Counted from the stretch's first letter, positions 1 through 8,331 are shown. The stretch is DNA of 46,673 nt from an uncultured Eubacteriales bacterium (GCA_905198155.1 CAJKBQ010000023.1:1-46673); one strand, 5' to 3'. The notes: generated by a model not told the origin, from the sequence alone. Program-made: numbers and translations.

Positions 1-279
1 GGCGAAAATGCGCCGGGCGGGCAGAACGGCACACCGCCGACGCGCCCGGAGGACAACACGGCAAGCGGCGGGACAGCGTCCGGCTCGGAGAATGGCGGAA
101 ATGCGCCGGGCGGGCAGAACGGCACACCGCCGACGCGCCCGGAGGACAGCACGGCAAGCGGCGGGACAACGTCCGGCTCGGAGAACGGCGGAATGACGAT
201 GCCGGGCGGGCAGAACGGCAACTTCCCCGGCGGGAATTTCGCCAAACCAGATGGGATTCCGTCTGATTTTTCACCGGGC
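1..279 (+). repeat. three tandem 93-bp in-frame coding repeats
   Basis: Copies start at 1, 94 and 187, a constant 93-bp period that keeps the reading frame. Copies one and two differ at only a few bases; copy three diverges after its first 20 bases. The array probably continues to the left of the window edge. Confidence 0.8.
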
Positions 280-387
280 GGGAACAGCAGCGCATCCGGC
301 AGCACGGCACAATGGATTTGGATTGGAATCAGCCTTGCGGCGGCAGCGGCCGGCATTGCGATTGCGATGTGCTTCCGCCGACGGTAA
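1..387 (+). CDS. C-terminal part of a repeat-rich, membrane-anchored surface protein (5' truncated)
   Basis: The gene enters from the left edge in frame 1, so only the last 128 residues are visible. The sequence shows tandem units of exactly 93 bp (31 residues) starting at 1, 94 and 187; the first two are nearly identical and the third is degenerate. Each is rich in Gly, Asn, Pro, Ser and Thr with a PGGQNG core, a composition typical of extracellular linkers. Residues 105-125 form one hydrophobic segment (W-I-W-I-G-I then Ala-rich) followed by three arginines, which suggests a C-terminal membrane anchor with a cytoplasmic basic tail. No LPXTG motif is present. Function is unknown because the N-terminal domain is missing; a secreted carbohydrate-binding or adhesive protein is only a guess. 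The repeats could vary in number by slippage. Confidence 0.75.
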   Translation, partial: GENAPGGQNGTPPTRPEDNTASGGTASGSENGGNAPGGQNGTPPTRPEDSTASGGTTSGSENGGMTMPGGQNGNFPGGNFAKPDGIPSDFSPGGNSSASGSTAQWIWIGISLAAAAAGIAIAMCFRRR

Positions 388-422
388 AAAAATAGATGGG
401 CAGCTGCTCATTTGACATAGAT

Positions 423-464
423 GCGCGCCGGGACTCGCTGCAAGGCAGGTGAATCCCGGCGCGC
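423..464 (+). terminator. stem-loop after the surface protein gene
   Basis: A perfect 11-bp GC-rich stem (423-433 with 454-464) lies 35 bp after the stop codon at 387. It is followed by a short T stretch (TTTTA), so intrinsic termination is plausible but the T-tract is weak. Confidence 0.6.
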
Positions 465-579
465 CGCAGTTTTACAATTCGTTCACCGCAAAATTTAGCG
501 CGGCTTTTGCATGCTCCGGTATACTAAACGGCACAGGCGGTACGATGCCTGAATCTGAAAAATACCGGAGGTTTTAACA

Positions 580-1344
580 ATGAAACAGAACGCTTTTTTT
601 CCTGTAATGGCGCTGACCGGCATGCTTGCGATGGCGGCGTTGACGGGGTGTGAATCGGCTGCGGCCAGCTCTGCGGCCGCCAGCAGCACGGCAGTCAGCA
701 GCGCTGCCGATGTATCCAGTGCGCCGGAAGTGACGGTGGAATCCATCACATATGGGAAAATCACATCATGGACGGACGGGACGGTTACGCTGGAACTGTA
801 CGAGACGGACGGGCAGGAAGTGCCGAGGGTGGACGGTTCGCCGGATTTTTCGGAATTTGACCCGGACGGGATGACGGCGGCCAGTTCGACCGTTGAAGTG
901 ACGGTGGCGGAATCGCCGCTGTACCGCGTGCTGGCCGACGGTGTGGTGGGGACTGCGGCGGAGACGGACATTCAAATCGGCGACCGCGTGGCGGTTGTTG
1001 AAAAATCGGACGGGACGCAGACATGGATTCGGCTGCAAATCGGGTCGCGGACAATGGCGGGTGTAGTGTCGGCGGTGTCGAGCGACGGAACGCTGACGCT
1101 GACGATGCTGGAGACGGACGATGGCACGGCGTTCGCTGTTTCGGACTGGACAAAAGTCGATTGGGATGCGTTCCGCGAAACAGGCGCGGCAGAATATTAC
1201 ACCATCCCGGCGGATGCGGCGGTGCAGCGGCTGGATTCCGGTGCATTTTTGGACTGCGGGCTGGACGAAATTCAGGCCGGGGATCGGGTTTTGATTTATG
1301 CGGAAGCGCATGATGTGTGGGTGGGGGTGTATGGAGAAGCGTGA
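580..1344 (+). CDS. secreted lipoprotein of unknown function
   Basis: 254 residues. The start is set by a GGAGG site 8 bases upstream of the ATG. Residues 1-23 are a lipoprotein signal: two lysine/asparagine-flanked hydrophobic stretches ending in the lipobox LTGC, with Cys23 as the predicted lipidated residue. A Ser/Ala-rich linker (about 24-50) follows. The rest is acidic and beta-rich, with two similar stretches, each about 75-90 residues, containing G(D/T)RV and DGT(V/L)TL(E/T) patterns (around 62-140 and 150-250), suggesting a duplicated small beta-barrel domain exposed on the outer face of the membrane. No catalytic motif is evident. It lies between a surface protein and a convergent SLOG gene and appears to be transcribed alone. 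Confidence 0.8.
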   Translation: MKQNAFFPVMALTGMLAMAALTGCESAAASSAAASSTAVSSAADVSSAPEVTVESITYGKITSWTDGTVTLELYETDGQEVPRVDGSPDFSEFDPDGMTAASSTVEVTVAESPLYRVLADGVVGTAAETDIQIGDRVAVVEKSDGTQTWIRLQIGSRTMAGVVSAVSSDGTLTLTMLETDDGTAFAVSDWTKVDWDAFRETGAAEYYTIPADAAVQRLDSGAFLDCGLDEIQAGDRVLIYAEAHDVWVGVYGEA

Positions 1345-1357
1345 AGTTTTGGAAAAA

Positions 1358-1798
1358 TTACGCGTTCGAAACGGGCAAAGTCCCAAGATTGATTATGTGG
1401 AGATTCTTTTTTACTGCCTGTGCGCCGCCCCAACCATGATTTATGTAGCATAGAGCGAATCCGGAGTTGCGAACCATATAGGCATTTCGGGCGGGGATTA
1501 CTGCTTTGAAGTAATATTTTTCGAATCCTTCGGGATATATAATGTGATCGAAATAGTTTCGTTCGAAGATTCGAAATGATAAATATGGGATTACGATATC
1601 GCTGCAAATTTCCGGGTGGATTTTCTTTATTCTGTGGATTGCCCCTGCACATAGTCGGTCGAATCCCCCCATTCCGCCGGACAAAAATAAGGTCACGCCG
1701 CTGTTGATTAGCTGCTCTACCGCAGTTTTGACAGCGGCTTCACTTATTTCGCGACATTCTGAGTGCCCAATAATGACTGCTGTTTTAGATTTGTCCAT
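1358..1798 (-). CDS. SLOG-family (YpsA/DUF1273-like) nucleotide-binding protein
   Basis: 146 residues, start after an AAGGAGG site. A Rossmann-like fold is suggested by beta-strand TAVIIGHSEC at the N-terminus, strand VTLFLSGG at 35-42 and the glycine-rich GGMGGFD at 41-47, the ligand-binding signature of SLOG/DprA-like proteins. SLOG domains bind nucleotide-derived ligands and often sit in stress or conflict systems; the specific role here is unknown. The gene is noticeably AT-richer than its neighbours and reads divergently from a HTH regulator with which it shares a short, repeat-bearing promoter region, so the two look like one transferred module. Family assignment is from motif recognition only. 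Confidence 0.7.
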   Translation of the reverse strand: MDKSKTAVIIGHSECREISEAAVKTAVEQLINSGVTLFLSGGMGGFDRLCAGAIHRIKKIHPEICSDIVIPYLSFRIFERNYFDHIIYPEGFEKYYFKAVIPARNAYMVRNSGFALCYINHGWGGAQAVKKNLHIINLGTLPVSNA

Positions 1799-1850
1799 AT
1801 TCCTGCCTCCTTGTTTTTTTATTATAACAGGAAATTACAAACAAATCATT

Positions 1851-1937
1851 ACTATTAGTGATTTTGTGCTCCAAATAGTTTGTGTATTTACGCGTGCAAT
1901 TGATCTATACTATTTGTGATAGTAAACGACAAATAGG
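1851..1937. promoter_or_regulatory. operator-like repeats between the SLOG and HTH genes
   Basis: The 12-mer ACTATTAGTGAT (1851-1862) recurs as ACTATTTGTGAT (1909-1920), and the inverted core CAAATAGT appears at 1872-1879 with a further CAAATAG at 1930-1936. These direct and inverted copies fill the divergent intergenic region, as expected for operators of the adjacent HTH protein. That the HTH binds them is an inference. Confidence 0.5.
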
Positions 1938-1947
1938 AGAGATCACG

Positions 1948-2283
1948 ATGCAGATGGACTCGATCGGGCAAAACATTCGGAAATACCGGCTTTTGCGCCA
2001 TATGCGCCAGGAAGATTTGGCGGAAAAAACCGACCTTACCGCCAATTACATCGGCATGGTGGAGCGCGGCGAAAAAATTTTGTCGCTGGAATCTTTTATT
2101 GGAATTGCGAATGTGTTGGAAGTTTCAGCCGATATGCTTTTGGCGGATGTTTTGCACACGGGGTACGAGGTAAAGCATTCGCTGCTGGCCGAGAAGCTGA
2201 ACGATGTGTGTGCAGCGGATCGGGAAACGATATATGACGTTATTGATACGCTGGTGCGCCACGCGAAAAAGCGCCGCACATAA
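1948..2283 (+). CDS. XRE-family helix-turn-helix regulator
   Basis: 111 residues from the ATG preceded by AGGAGAG 6 bases upstream; an upstream in-frame ATG at 1882 lacks a ribosome site. Residues 5-62 are a classical Cro/C1-type HTH domain (IGQNIRKYR, then RQEDLAEKTDL, then YIGMVERGEK), and the C-terminal half is a helical tail rich in charged residues. It is divergent from the SLOG gene across a region full of short repeats, so autoregulation and control of the SLOG gene are likely. No other partner gene is visible, and the gene ends in a good terminator. Confidence 0.85.
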   Translation: MQMDSIGQNIRKYRLLRHMRQEDLAEKTDLTANYIGMVERGEKILSLESFIGIANVLEVSADMLLADVLHTGYEVKHSLLAEKLNDVCAADRETIYDVIDTLVRHAKKRRT

Positions 2284-2299
2284 AGGCTCCGCAAAGAGA

Positions 2300-2341
2300 A
2301 AATCCCGAAGGCATTGCTTCCGCACAGTGCCTTTGGGATTT
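2300..2341. terminator. bidirectional intrinsic terminator
   Basis: A 14-bp stem with one wobble pair (2300-2313 with 2328-2341) is flanked by A and T runs and lies between the convergent HTH gene and the GH2 gene, so it can serve both strands. Confidence 0.8.
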
Positions 2342-2356
2342 TTGTATTCAGCCGCC

Positions 2357-4753
2357 TTACATATGCCCGGCTTCCATCCGATCCCCGGCGACTGGGCGGG
2401 AAACGGTTTGCGCTGCTGCCGGTTTTTCCAGCACGTCGATGTCAATGGCCGCAGCGGCCAGCCCGTCGGCGCAGGCATACACGGTGGTTTTGCCGGGGCG
2501 ACTGGCACGCACCCCAACGGTGATCCGCCCGGCGTACATCTTGCGCTTAGGGCAATGCGGCGGTACCTGGTCAAAATTGGCTGACCCAGTGGCGGCGATC
2601 ACGGCATCGTGGTCTGCAGCGAACCGCACCATCGGCTGCGCGTCCGGCACAGGGAGGCCGTCCCGATCGACCACGGTGCAGGCAATGAGCGCCATTTCGT
2701 TTGTGCCCGCGTGAATCGGGGCGGTTTCCGCGTGAAGCCGGAGCGCATACGGCGCGCCGGAGGTTTGCACCACGTCGCGCGCGGCCTCCGCGCCGCCGCG
2801 GTATCCGACTGCCTCCAGCACGCCCGGCGCGTACGGTACCTCCCATTCTGCGTGACCGTACGGCGCAACGGACTGGCGGGCAATCAGCGTGCCGTTCAGG
2901 TACAGCGCGACGGTGCTGCAGTTGGTGTATGCCCAGACTTGGATGTGCCGCCCTTCCAGCCCGCGGTGATTCCAATGCGGCAGCAGATGCACCATGGGGG
3001 TGTCCGTCCAGAGCGATACATTCTGGTAAAATGCGTCCTTTTTGCGCAGAAAGAGGTCGATTGCGCCCGACGCCGAGCACAGGCGCGGGAATGCTGCTTC
3101 GCCGCGGTGCTCAAACGCGCTCCATTGGAATCCGCCGCACATCCAGTCGCGTTCGGCGATGAACTTCCATGTGTCGGCACGGCCGGGGTGGATGGCATCC
3201 TTGGCGCGGTCACGCGCATCGAGCAGCCCCAGCTCCGGGTGATTGCCGGTGTAGTTCCCTGCGGAGGTGGCGATTGCACAGTTTTCGGTCGAAATCATCG
3301 GTTTGTCCGGAAATGCGTGGTGAAATCCTTCGGTGAGGTGCAGGCTGTAATTGATCCCGATGATGTCCACATACGGCATCACGACGTTGTCCTGCGGCAG
3401 GCCGATCGCCGTTGTGACCGGGCGGTACGGGTCGAATTTTTTCACCTGCGCTGCCATTGCCCGCTGAATGCGGATGCCCTGGTCCAGCTTGTGATAGCGG
3501 ATTTCTTCGTTGCCGGTGGACCAGAAGATCACGGACGGGCGGCTGCGGTCGCGCTTGATGCTGCATTCGATCTGCTTCATCGATTCTTCGTTGCTGTCGA
3601 AGTGGCGCACTTCGGCCAGTACCAAAATCCCAGCACGATCCAGTGCTTCCATCATCTCCGGCGGGTGCGGGTAATGCGCCGTGCGGTAGCCGTTGACGCC
3701 CATTTCTTTGAGCAGCTGCACTTTGTAATCGAAAATATTGTCCGGAACGGCCAGACCGGTGAGACCGAAGTCCTGGTGGGCGCAGACGCCTTTGATTTTG
3801 ACACGGCGGCCGTTGAGCCAGAACCCGGTATCCGGGTCAAACCGTACTGTCCGGAAGCCGAACGTTGTCTGGTCGGTGTCGCACAGCGTGCCGTCGCGGA
3901 ACACTTCGGTGAACAGCGTGTAACGAACCGGTGCATCGATGTCCCACAGTTCGGGGTCAGCGAACGGGGCGGTGCATTTCAGCGGCGCGACTGTCCGTGT
4001 GGCGACGGTTCCGTGCGTCCGGAATACGGCGCGTTCGATGTGATTTTTATCAAAAATGTGGTGCACCAGCTCGACCGACGCATCGTCGTAGCCGTCGTTG
4101 CGGACGGTGGTTTCGACGGGTACCTGCCATGCGCCGTCCTGCAGCACGGGGTACACGAAGCTGCCGTACAGATCGACACACAGGCGGTCGGTGACAATCA
4201 TTTTTGCGTGGCGGTAGATACCCGCGCCGCGGTACCACCAGCCTTCGATCAGGCTCATGTCGATATGCACGGCGACCACGTTTTCGCGGTCGTAATACAC
4301 ATAGTCCGAAATATCGACCGCAACGGGCGTGTAGGCACAGTGATTGTACCGGATCAGGCAGCCGTTGAGGTAGATGGTGCTGTTGCCGCTGATGGCGTCG
4401 AACAGGAGGAGAATCCGCTGGCCGTGCATCGACGCGTCCACCTGGAAGTGCTTGCGGTACCACGCGTTGTGATAGTGGAAAAATCCGGGCGCGCTTCCGC
4501 AGGCTGCGTCCGGCGTTTGCTTTATGATATAATCATGGGGGAGTGTGACGTTCTCCCACTTTTCCGGCGGGATTTCACTGTCGTAATCCCACGAATTTTC
4601 GACGTCGAAATGGTGATACGCGCCGGGGCCGGACTTGATCCGTTCGGTTTTGGCGCTGACATACATTGCGCCGTATGCGTCGGACTGGCGGGCATCGTCC
4701 GGGGTTTCGGCGTGGTAGCGCCAGTCACTGTCAAAGTCAAATATTTTCCGCAT
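2357..4753 (-). CDS. glycoside hydrolase family 2 (beta-galactosidase/beta-glucuronidase type)
   Basis: 798 residues, start preceded by AAAGGAG. The GH2 order is visible: N-terminal jelly-roll sugar-binding domain (about 50-190, with LPHDY and the FDAISGNSTIYLNG stretch), an immunoglobulin-like domain (about 195-305), then a TIM barrel from about 310. Catalytic residues fit the family: WSTGNEE at 411-417 gives the acid/base Glu416, and MISTE at 486-490 gives the nucleophile Glu490. C-terminal beta-domains with DUF4982-like character follow. There is no signal peptide, so it acts in the cytoplasm on an imported glycoside. It retains beta-galactosides or related beta-glycosides as candidate substrates. 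An AraC regulator is transcribed divergently 110 bp away and is the obvious controller. Confidence 0.9.
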   Translation of the reverse strand: MRKIFDFDSDWRYHAETPDDARQSDAYGAMYVSAKTERIKSGPGAYHHFDVENSWDYDSEIPPEKWENVTLPHDYIIKQTPDAACGSAPGFFHYHNAWYRKHFQVDASMHGQRILLLFDAISGNSTIYLNGCLIRYNHCAYTPVAVDISDYVYYDRENVVAVHIDMSLIEGWWYRGAGIYRHAKMIVTDRLCVDLYGSFVYPVLQDGAWQVPVETTVRNDGYDDASVELVHHIFDKNHIERAVFRTHGTVATRTVAPLKCTAPFADPELWDIDAPVRYTLFTEVFRDGTLCDTDQTTFGFRTVRFDPDTGFWLNGRRVKIKGVCAHQDFGLTGLAVPDNIFDYKVQLLKEMGVNGYRTAHYPHPPEMMEALDRAGILVLAEVRHFDSNEESMKQIECSIKRDRSRPSVIFWSTGNEEIRYHKLDQGIRIQRAMAAQVKKFDPYRPVTTAIGLPQDNVVMPYVDIIGINYSLHLTEGFHHAFPDKPMISTENCAIATSAGNYTGNHPELGLLDARDRAKDAIHPGRADTWKFIAERDWMCGGFQWSAFEHRGEAAFPRLCSASGAIDLFLRKKDAFYQNVSLWTDTPMVHLLPHWNHRGLEGRHIQVWAYTNCSTVALYLNGTLIARQSVAPYGHAEWEVPYAPGVLEAVGYRGGAEAARDVVQTSGAPYALRLHAETAPIHAGTNEMALIACTVVDRDGLPVPDAQPMVRFAADHDAVIAATGSANFDQVPPHCPKRKMYAGRITVGVRASRPGKTTVYACADGLAAAAIDIDVLEKPAAAQTVSRPVAGDRMEAGHM

Positions 4754-4863
4754 GGCAAAGCTCCTTTTGCAGTTGATTTGCTTTTATTTTAGCACATTGC
4801 ACTTGCATTTGATAGCGGAAAATGATATGATTATATGGTAAAATGATACGGAGGCGATGGGGA

Positions 4864-5610
4864 TTGGAACTGGTGCATCTTTGCCGCGAAGCGTGCAGGC
4901 CGGACAAGCGCACGGTGCGGCTGGTATATCACTGCGACGCGGCGCATTATGTCGTCCGGGGATACGGATTTTTCAACGGCCGCCGCTTGGGGCCGGGGGA
5001 AGGCTTTGTTTGCCGAGCCGGGCAGGCGGTGGCGTACCATCCGGATCGCAGCGATCCATGGACGTACTATTGGATTCGGATGGAAGGAGATGACAACGCA
5101 GCATTTTTCGATCTGATTGATACCGACGGCGACGGCGTGTTCCGCCATCGGTTGGAACGCGAATTGGCCGGGCTGTATGCGCTGATGCAGGCGATGGATT
5201 CGCCGATGTATGCGTCGCTGAAATCGACGGTATTTCCGGAGATTGCGCAGAAAGTGCACCGGCCGGACGATGTTTGCCCGCGGACGGCGGCGGAAGCATA
5301 CACCGAACAGGTGAAACAGCTAATCGACAGCCATTTGTTTGAAAATATCCGAATCAACGAAATTGCCGACCGGATGCACCTGAACCGGTGCTATCTGCGC
5401 AATGTGTTCTTTTCGTGCGCGGGGATGTCGCCGTGCCGGTATCGTCAGAAAAAGCGGATGGAGTACGCCGCGCAGCTGCTGCGCGAAACACGGCACTCGG
5501 TGGGGATGATCGCGAATTCGGTGGGGTACGACGACCAGATGCAGTTTTCGCGCGCATTCAAAAAGGCGTACCGCGTTTCGCCGACGGCGTATCGGGCGCA
5601 GCATTCGTAG
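4864..5610 (+). CDS. AraC-family regulator, divergent from the GH2 gene
   Basis: About 248 residues if translation starts at TTG 4864, which has GGAGG nine bases upstream; an in-frame ATG at 4843 has no ribosome site and would add seven residues. The N-terminal half resembles the cupin-like arabinose-binding domain (GxGxxFNGR, then RLGPGEGFVCRAG, then WTYYWIRMEG). The C-terminal ~100 residues are two HTH motifs of AraC/XylS type, with the ISVxxIADRMHLNRCYLRNVFF-like first helix pair and SVGYDDQMQFSRAFKKAY as the second. Its position suggests it senses the product or substrate of the GH2 enzyme and activates that gene. Confidence 0.9.
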   Translation: MELVHLCREACRPDKRTVRLVYHCDAAHYVVRGYGFFNGRRLGPGEGFVCRAGQAVAYHPDRSDPWTYYWIRMEGDDNAAFFDLIDTDGDGVFRHRLERELAGLYALMQAMDSPMYASLKSTVFPEIAQKVHRPDDVCPRTAAEAYTEQVKQLIDSHLFENIRINEIADRMHLNRCYLRNVFFSCAGMSPCRYRQKKRMEYAAQLLRETRHSVGMIANSVGYDDQMQFSRAFKKAYRVSPTAYRAQHS

Positions 5611-5620
5611 AGATCAAGAT

Positions 5621-5658
5621 GCCCCCGGCGACACGGAGCAAACCGAATCGCCGGGGGC
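5621..5658. terminator. GC-rich hairpin between convergent genes
   Basis: A perfect 11-bp stem (5621-5631 with 5648-5658) sits between the convergent AraC and NhaC-type genes. There is no clear T-tract on either side, so it may be a weak terminator or a 3'-end stabilising stem. Confidence 0.5.
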
Positions 5659-5679
5659 GGAGAGATGTCGGGCGCGGGA

Positions 5680-7251
5680 TTACTTCCCGGCCGACACTTT
5701 TTCTTTTTTGTACATGAAGTGGATGACCGCCAGCGCTGCGGCAAAGATGCCGAACGCAACCAGGAGCATCAGCCACGGACCGGTGGTCACACCGGTGGTC
5801 AGGCCATACGCGACGTACCCGATAAAGCAGATGATCGCCACAAATACTGCGTACGGAATCTGCGTGGATACGTGCCGGATGTGGTCGCACTTCGCGCCGG
5901 TCGAGGAGAGGATCGTCGTGTCGGAGATGGGGGAGCAGTGATCGCCGAACACGGAACCGGCCAGCGTTGCGCCCATGGCGGCGATCAGCATATCGGCGTT
6001 CGGGCCGTCGAAAATCGCCGTCACAATCGGCAGCAGGATGCCGAACGTTCCCCACGCCGTACCGGTCGAAAACGACAGGAACGCCGCAATCAGGAAGATA
6101 ATCGCCGGGAGCAACCGAATCAGGAACGATCCGCCGCCGCCTTCGGCAATGGACTTCACGATGCCGGAAACGAATTCCGGCGTGCCGATCCAGTCGCGGC
6201 ACACATGGCTCAGCGACCAGGCAAACGTCAGGATCATAATCGCGGGCACCATCGACTTTACGCCTTGCTGCACGCCGCCCATGAAGTTGCGGAACGTGAC
6301 GAGCTTGCGCGGGATGTACATAATGAACGCGACGATCAGCGCAGCCAATGCGCCGATGCACAGGCCATCGGTGGGGCTTTCGCCGATGGCGGAGATGAAG
6401 TCTTCTTTGCCTTCAAAGAACCCGCCGACAAACGCCATGCCGACGATGGAGAAAACCACCAGCGTCAGGATCGGGAGGATCAGGTCGATGACTTTGCCTT
6501 TTTGCGAAATCTGGATGCCGTCGAAGTCGGCGTCCATCTCTTCGGATTCGTCGGCACCGGATTCTTCAAACCGGGCGCGTGCTTCCAGCTCGGCCTTCCG
6601 CATCGGGCCGAAGTCCAGGTTTTTGGTGCACATCACGAGCACCATCGTGATCGTCAGCAGCGCATACAGATTGAACGGAATGGCGTTCAGGAACATGGTG
6701 AACCCGTTTTCCGCATCCAGGTTGCTGGCTACCGCAGCCGCCCAGCTGGAGATGGGGGCGATGATGCACACCGGTGCAGCGGTGGAGTCGATGATGTACG
6801 CCAGTTTTTCGCGCGACACGCCGAATTTGTCCGTCACGGGGCGCATCACGGTGCCGACCGTCAGGCAGTTGAAATAATCATCGATAAAGATGATGATGCC
6901 CAGCAGCATCGACAGCAGCTTGCTGGCCGTCCCAGAGCGGATTTTGCGGCGCGCCCAGTTGCCGTATGCGCGGGAGCCGCCTGCCATCGTAACGACGACG
7001 ACCAGCGCGCCCAGCAGCGCCAGGAACAGCAGCATGGTGCCGTTGTCGCTGATTTGCGCCGCCATCAGCTTCGGAATGTTAGTGAACGCCGTGTAGAACG
7101 GCGCTTCGGCAAAGCAGGCGTAAATGACCGTACCGGACAAAATACCTACCAGCAGCGAAGAAAAGACTTCTTTTGTGATCAATGCGAGAACGATGGCGAT
7201 TACCGGCGGCAAAATCGACCAGATGCCGGCCAAAATCATATCCACTTCCAT
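5680..7251 (-). CDS. NhaC-family Na+/H+ antiporter-type permease, probable lysine transporter
   Basis: 523 residues, start behind GGGAGGGG. Ten or more hydrophobic segments span the protein, with the family-typical IIIFIDDYFNCLTVGTVM stretch and a second half containing FSTGTAWGTFGI and GDHCSPISDTT, both characteristic of NhaC/YheL/YvsH-type carriers. An acidic cytoplasmic loop lies near residue 230. The gene is preceded by a lysine riboswitch, and NhaC-superfamily permeases under L-box control have been assigned as lysine transporters (LysW type). Together this supports lysine uptake across the cytoplasmic membrane rather than pH homeostasis. The substrate remains inferred from the riboswitch. 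Confidence 0.85.
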   Translation of the reverse strand: MEVDMILAGIWSILPPVIAIVLALITKEVFSSLLVGILSGTVIYACFAEAPFYTAFTNIPKLMAAQISDNGTMLLFLALLGALVVVVTMAGGSRAYGNWARRKIRSGTASKLLSMLLGIIIFIDDYFNCLTVGTVMRPVTDKFGVSREKLAYIIDSTAAPVCIIAPISSWAAAVASNLDAENGFTMFLNAIPFNLYALLTITMVLVMCTKNLDFGPMRKAELEARARFEESGADESEEMDADFDGIQISQKGKVIDLILPILTLVVFSIVGMAFVGGFFEGKEDFISAIGESPTDGLCIGALAALIVAFIMYIPRKLVTFRNFMGGVQQGVKSMVPAIMILTFAWSLSHVCRDWIGTPEFVSGIVKSIAEGGGGSFLIRLLPAIIFLIAAFLSFSTGTAWGTFGILLPIVTAIFDGPNADMLIAAMGATLAGSVFGDHCSPISDTTILSSTGAKCDHIRHVSTQIPYAVFVAIICFIGYVAYGLTTGVTTGPWLMLLVAFGIFAAALAVIHFMYKKEKVSAGK

Positions 7252-7292
7252 CTCGTGACCCCTCCCTCAAACAAATACAGATAATCAAAAAA

Positions 7293-7331
7293 GCATGAAT
7301 GAGATCGGACGTGCCGAATCGCCATTCATGC
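7293..7331 (-). terminator. intrinsic terminator of the lysine riboswitch expression platform
   Basis: On the minus strand a perfect 9-bp stem (7331-7323 with 7301-7293) is followed by six T residues (7292-7287). It lies after the aptamer and about 36 bases before the coding start, the classical position for lysine-induced premature termination. Confidence 0.85.
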
Positions 7332-7379
7332 CTGGAAACCTGATTTTCTCCGGGGAAAGCCCGCGATGGATCCAAAACC

Positions 7380-7536
7380 GATAGCGCTCCACTGACGTGA
7401 CAGTGCGGTGCATTTTTTGCATCCGCCCCAGAAGTCCGTGCGCTGAACCGCCCGAATTCCTTCGGCAAAGCCGCCTTTCGCCCGGGCTGTGAATTCAGCA
7501 ATCGCCCGGGGTACTGATCGGCTTCGCGCCTCTATC
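7380..7536 (-). promoter_or_regulatory. lysine riboswitch (L box) aptamer
   Basis: Reading the minus strand, the element starts with GATAGAGGCGCGA and AGTA, continues with GAAAGGCGGC and GCCGAAGG, and closes with CACTGTCACG, AGTGGAGCGC and TATC. The first GATAG pairs with the last CTATC to form P1. These conserved blocks in this order are those of the L-box aptamer that binds lysine. A terminator hairpin follows, so lysine should switch off transcription of the downstream NhaC-type permease. Confidence 0.85.
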
Positions 7537-7561
7537 TCATTTTGTTTTCTTGTCGCATACA

Positions 7562-7590
7562 AGCATAGCACGTTTCCGCGCAAATGTCAA
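7562..7590 (-). promoter_or_regulatory. sigma-A promoter of the lysine riboswitch transcript
   Basis: On the minus strand TTGACA (7590-7585), a 17-bp spacer and TATGCT (7567-7562) lie about 25 bases ahead of the riboswitch aptamer. Confidence 0.75.
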
Positions 7591-7620
7591 GATGATTTTG
7601 CGATTTTTGCAAAATTTTTG

Positions 7621-7899
7621 TTACGAGCCGGTGGCCATCCACACCTGCACCGCCAGCAGCGCGATGACGCCCGGCACGCCGGTGATCGCCGACCAACCGG
7701 CTGTCCAGCCGCTGAGCGGCACGGGGATGTGCGTCCAGCCGGCGCACAGGTGTACCAGTATCAGCGCGGCGACGCCGCCCAGAATCCCCGTCCATGCGCC
7801 GTGAAACGGTGCGCGGCAATGCAGCGCGCACCGCAGCCCCAGCGCCATCAGAAACAGTCCGCCCACGGCGGCCCAAAAGATCCAGTTTGTCCAAAACAT
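7621..7899 (-). CDS. BofA-like (pro-sigma-K processing inhibitor family) membrane protein
   Basis: 92 residues from the ATG at 7899, preceded by GGAGGGG. Three hydrophobic stretches are visible (about 5-25, 36-52 and 70-90). The C-terminal motif around SAITGVPGVIALLAVQV matches the LGxPGVxLLL end of the BofA family, which in Bacillus sits in the forespore outer membrane and inhibits SpoIVFB cleavage of pro-sigma-K. The gene directly follows a YaaL-like gene, the same order as in Bacillus, which strengthens the call. The presence hints at a sporulation-lineage host, though BofA-like proteins also occur in non-sporulating relatives. Confidence 0.75.
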   Translation of the reverse strand: MFWTNWIFWAAVGGLFLMALGLRCALHCRAPFHGAWTGILGGVAALILVHLCAGWTHIPVPLSGWTAGWSAITGVPGVIALLAVQVWMATGS

Positions 7900-7928
7900 T
7901 TGGCTTCCCCTCCGTTGATTTGCAGCGA

Positions 7929-8219
7929 TTACGGCGCCGAATCTGCCGGCAGTGCGAACGGCTGCTCCGTGATGCCGCTGGCGCGCGCCTGTTGGAGCAG
8001 ATAGCGGTACTGCGCGTGCAGCGCGTCGATTTCGTAGATGCAGGCATCGACCAGGTCGCTGTCGCAGATTTGATTGAACCGCGTCTGCGCGCATTGCAGC
8101 TGCCGGTTGACGGCGCGAATTTCCGCCAGCAGCTGCGCGCGGTGCGCTTCCTGCGCCCGCTCCGCCGAGCGGCTGCGCAGCGGCGAAATGCGATGAATGG
8201 TTTGAAGTACGTTGTCCAT
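7929..8219 (-). CDS. YaaL-like (DUF2508) small protein
   Basis: 96 residues, largely helical and charged, with the FNQICDSDLVDACIYEIDAL core typical of DUF2508/YaaL. Function of this family is unknown. It sits 29 bp upstream of the BofA-like gene on the same strand, reproducing the yaaL-bofA pair found downstream of recR in Bacillus. A GGCGG-type site lies ahead of the ATG but a strong ribosome site is not obvious. Confidence 0.7.
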   Translation of the reverse strand: MDNVLQTIHRISPLRSRSAERAQEAHRAQLLAEIRAVNRQLQCAQTRFNQICDSDLVDACIYEIDALHAQYRYLLQQARASGITEQPFALPADSAP

Positions 8220-8331
8220 GTACGTTCGACCGCCTTTCTACAAAGCATTTTATGCCAATAGTGTGGGCAAATATGACCAAGAGTATGCAATCGGCGCACG
8301 GAAAATCCATTTTTTCTTCGGCCGCAAACGC

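Noticed and set aside
2609..4792. A 727-codon plus-strand open frame opposite the GH2 gene
   Set aside because: It is the antisense shadow of a high-GC gene with full catalytic motifs; no ribosome site and no recognisable domain.
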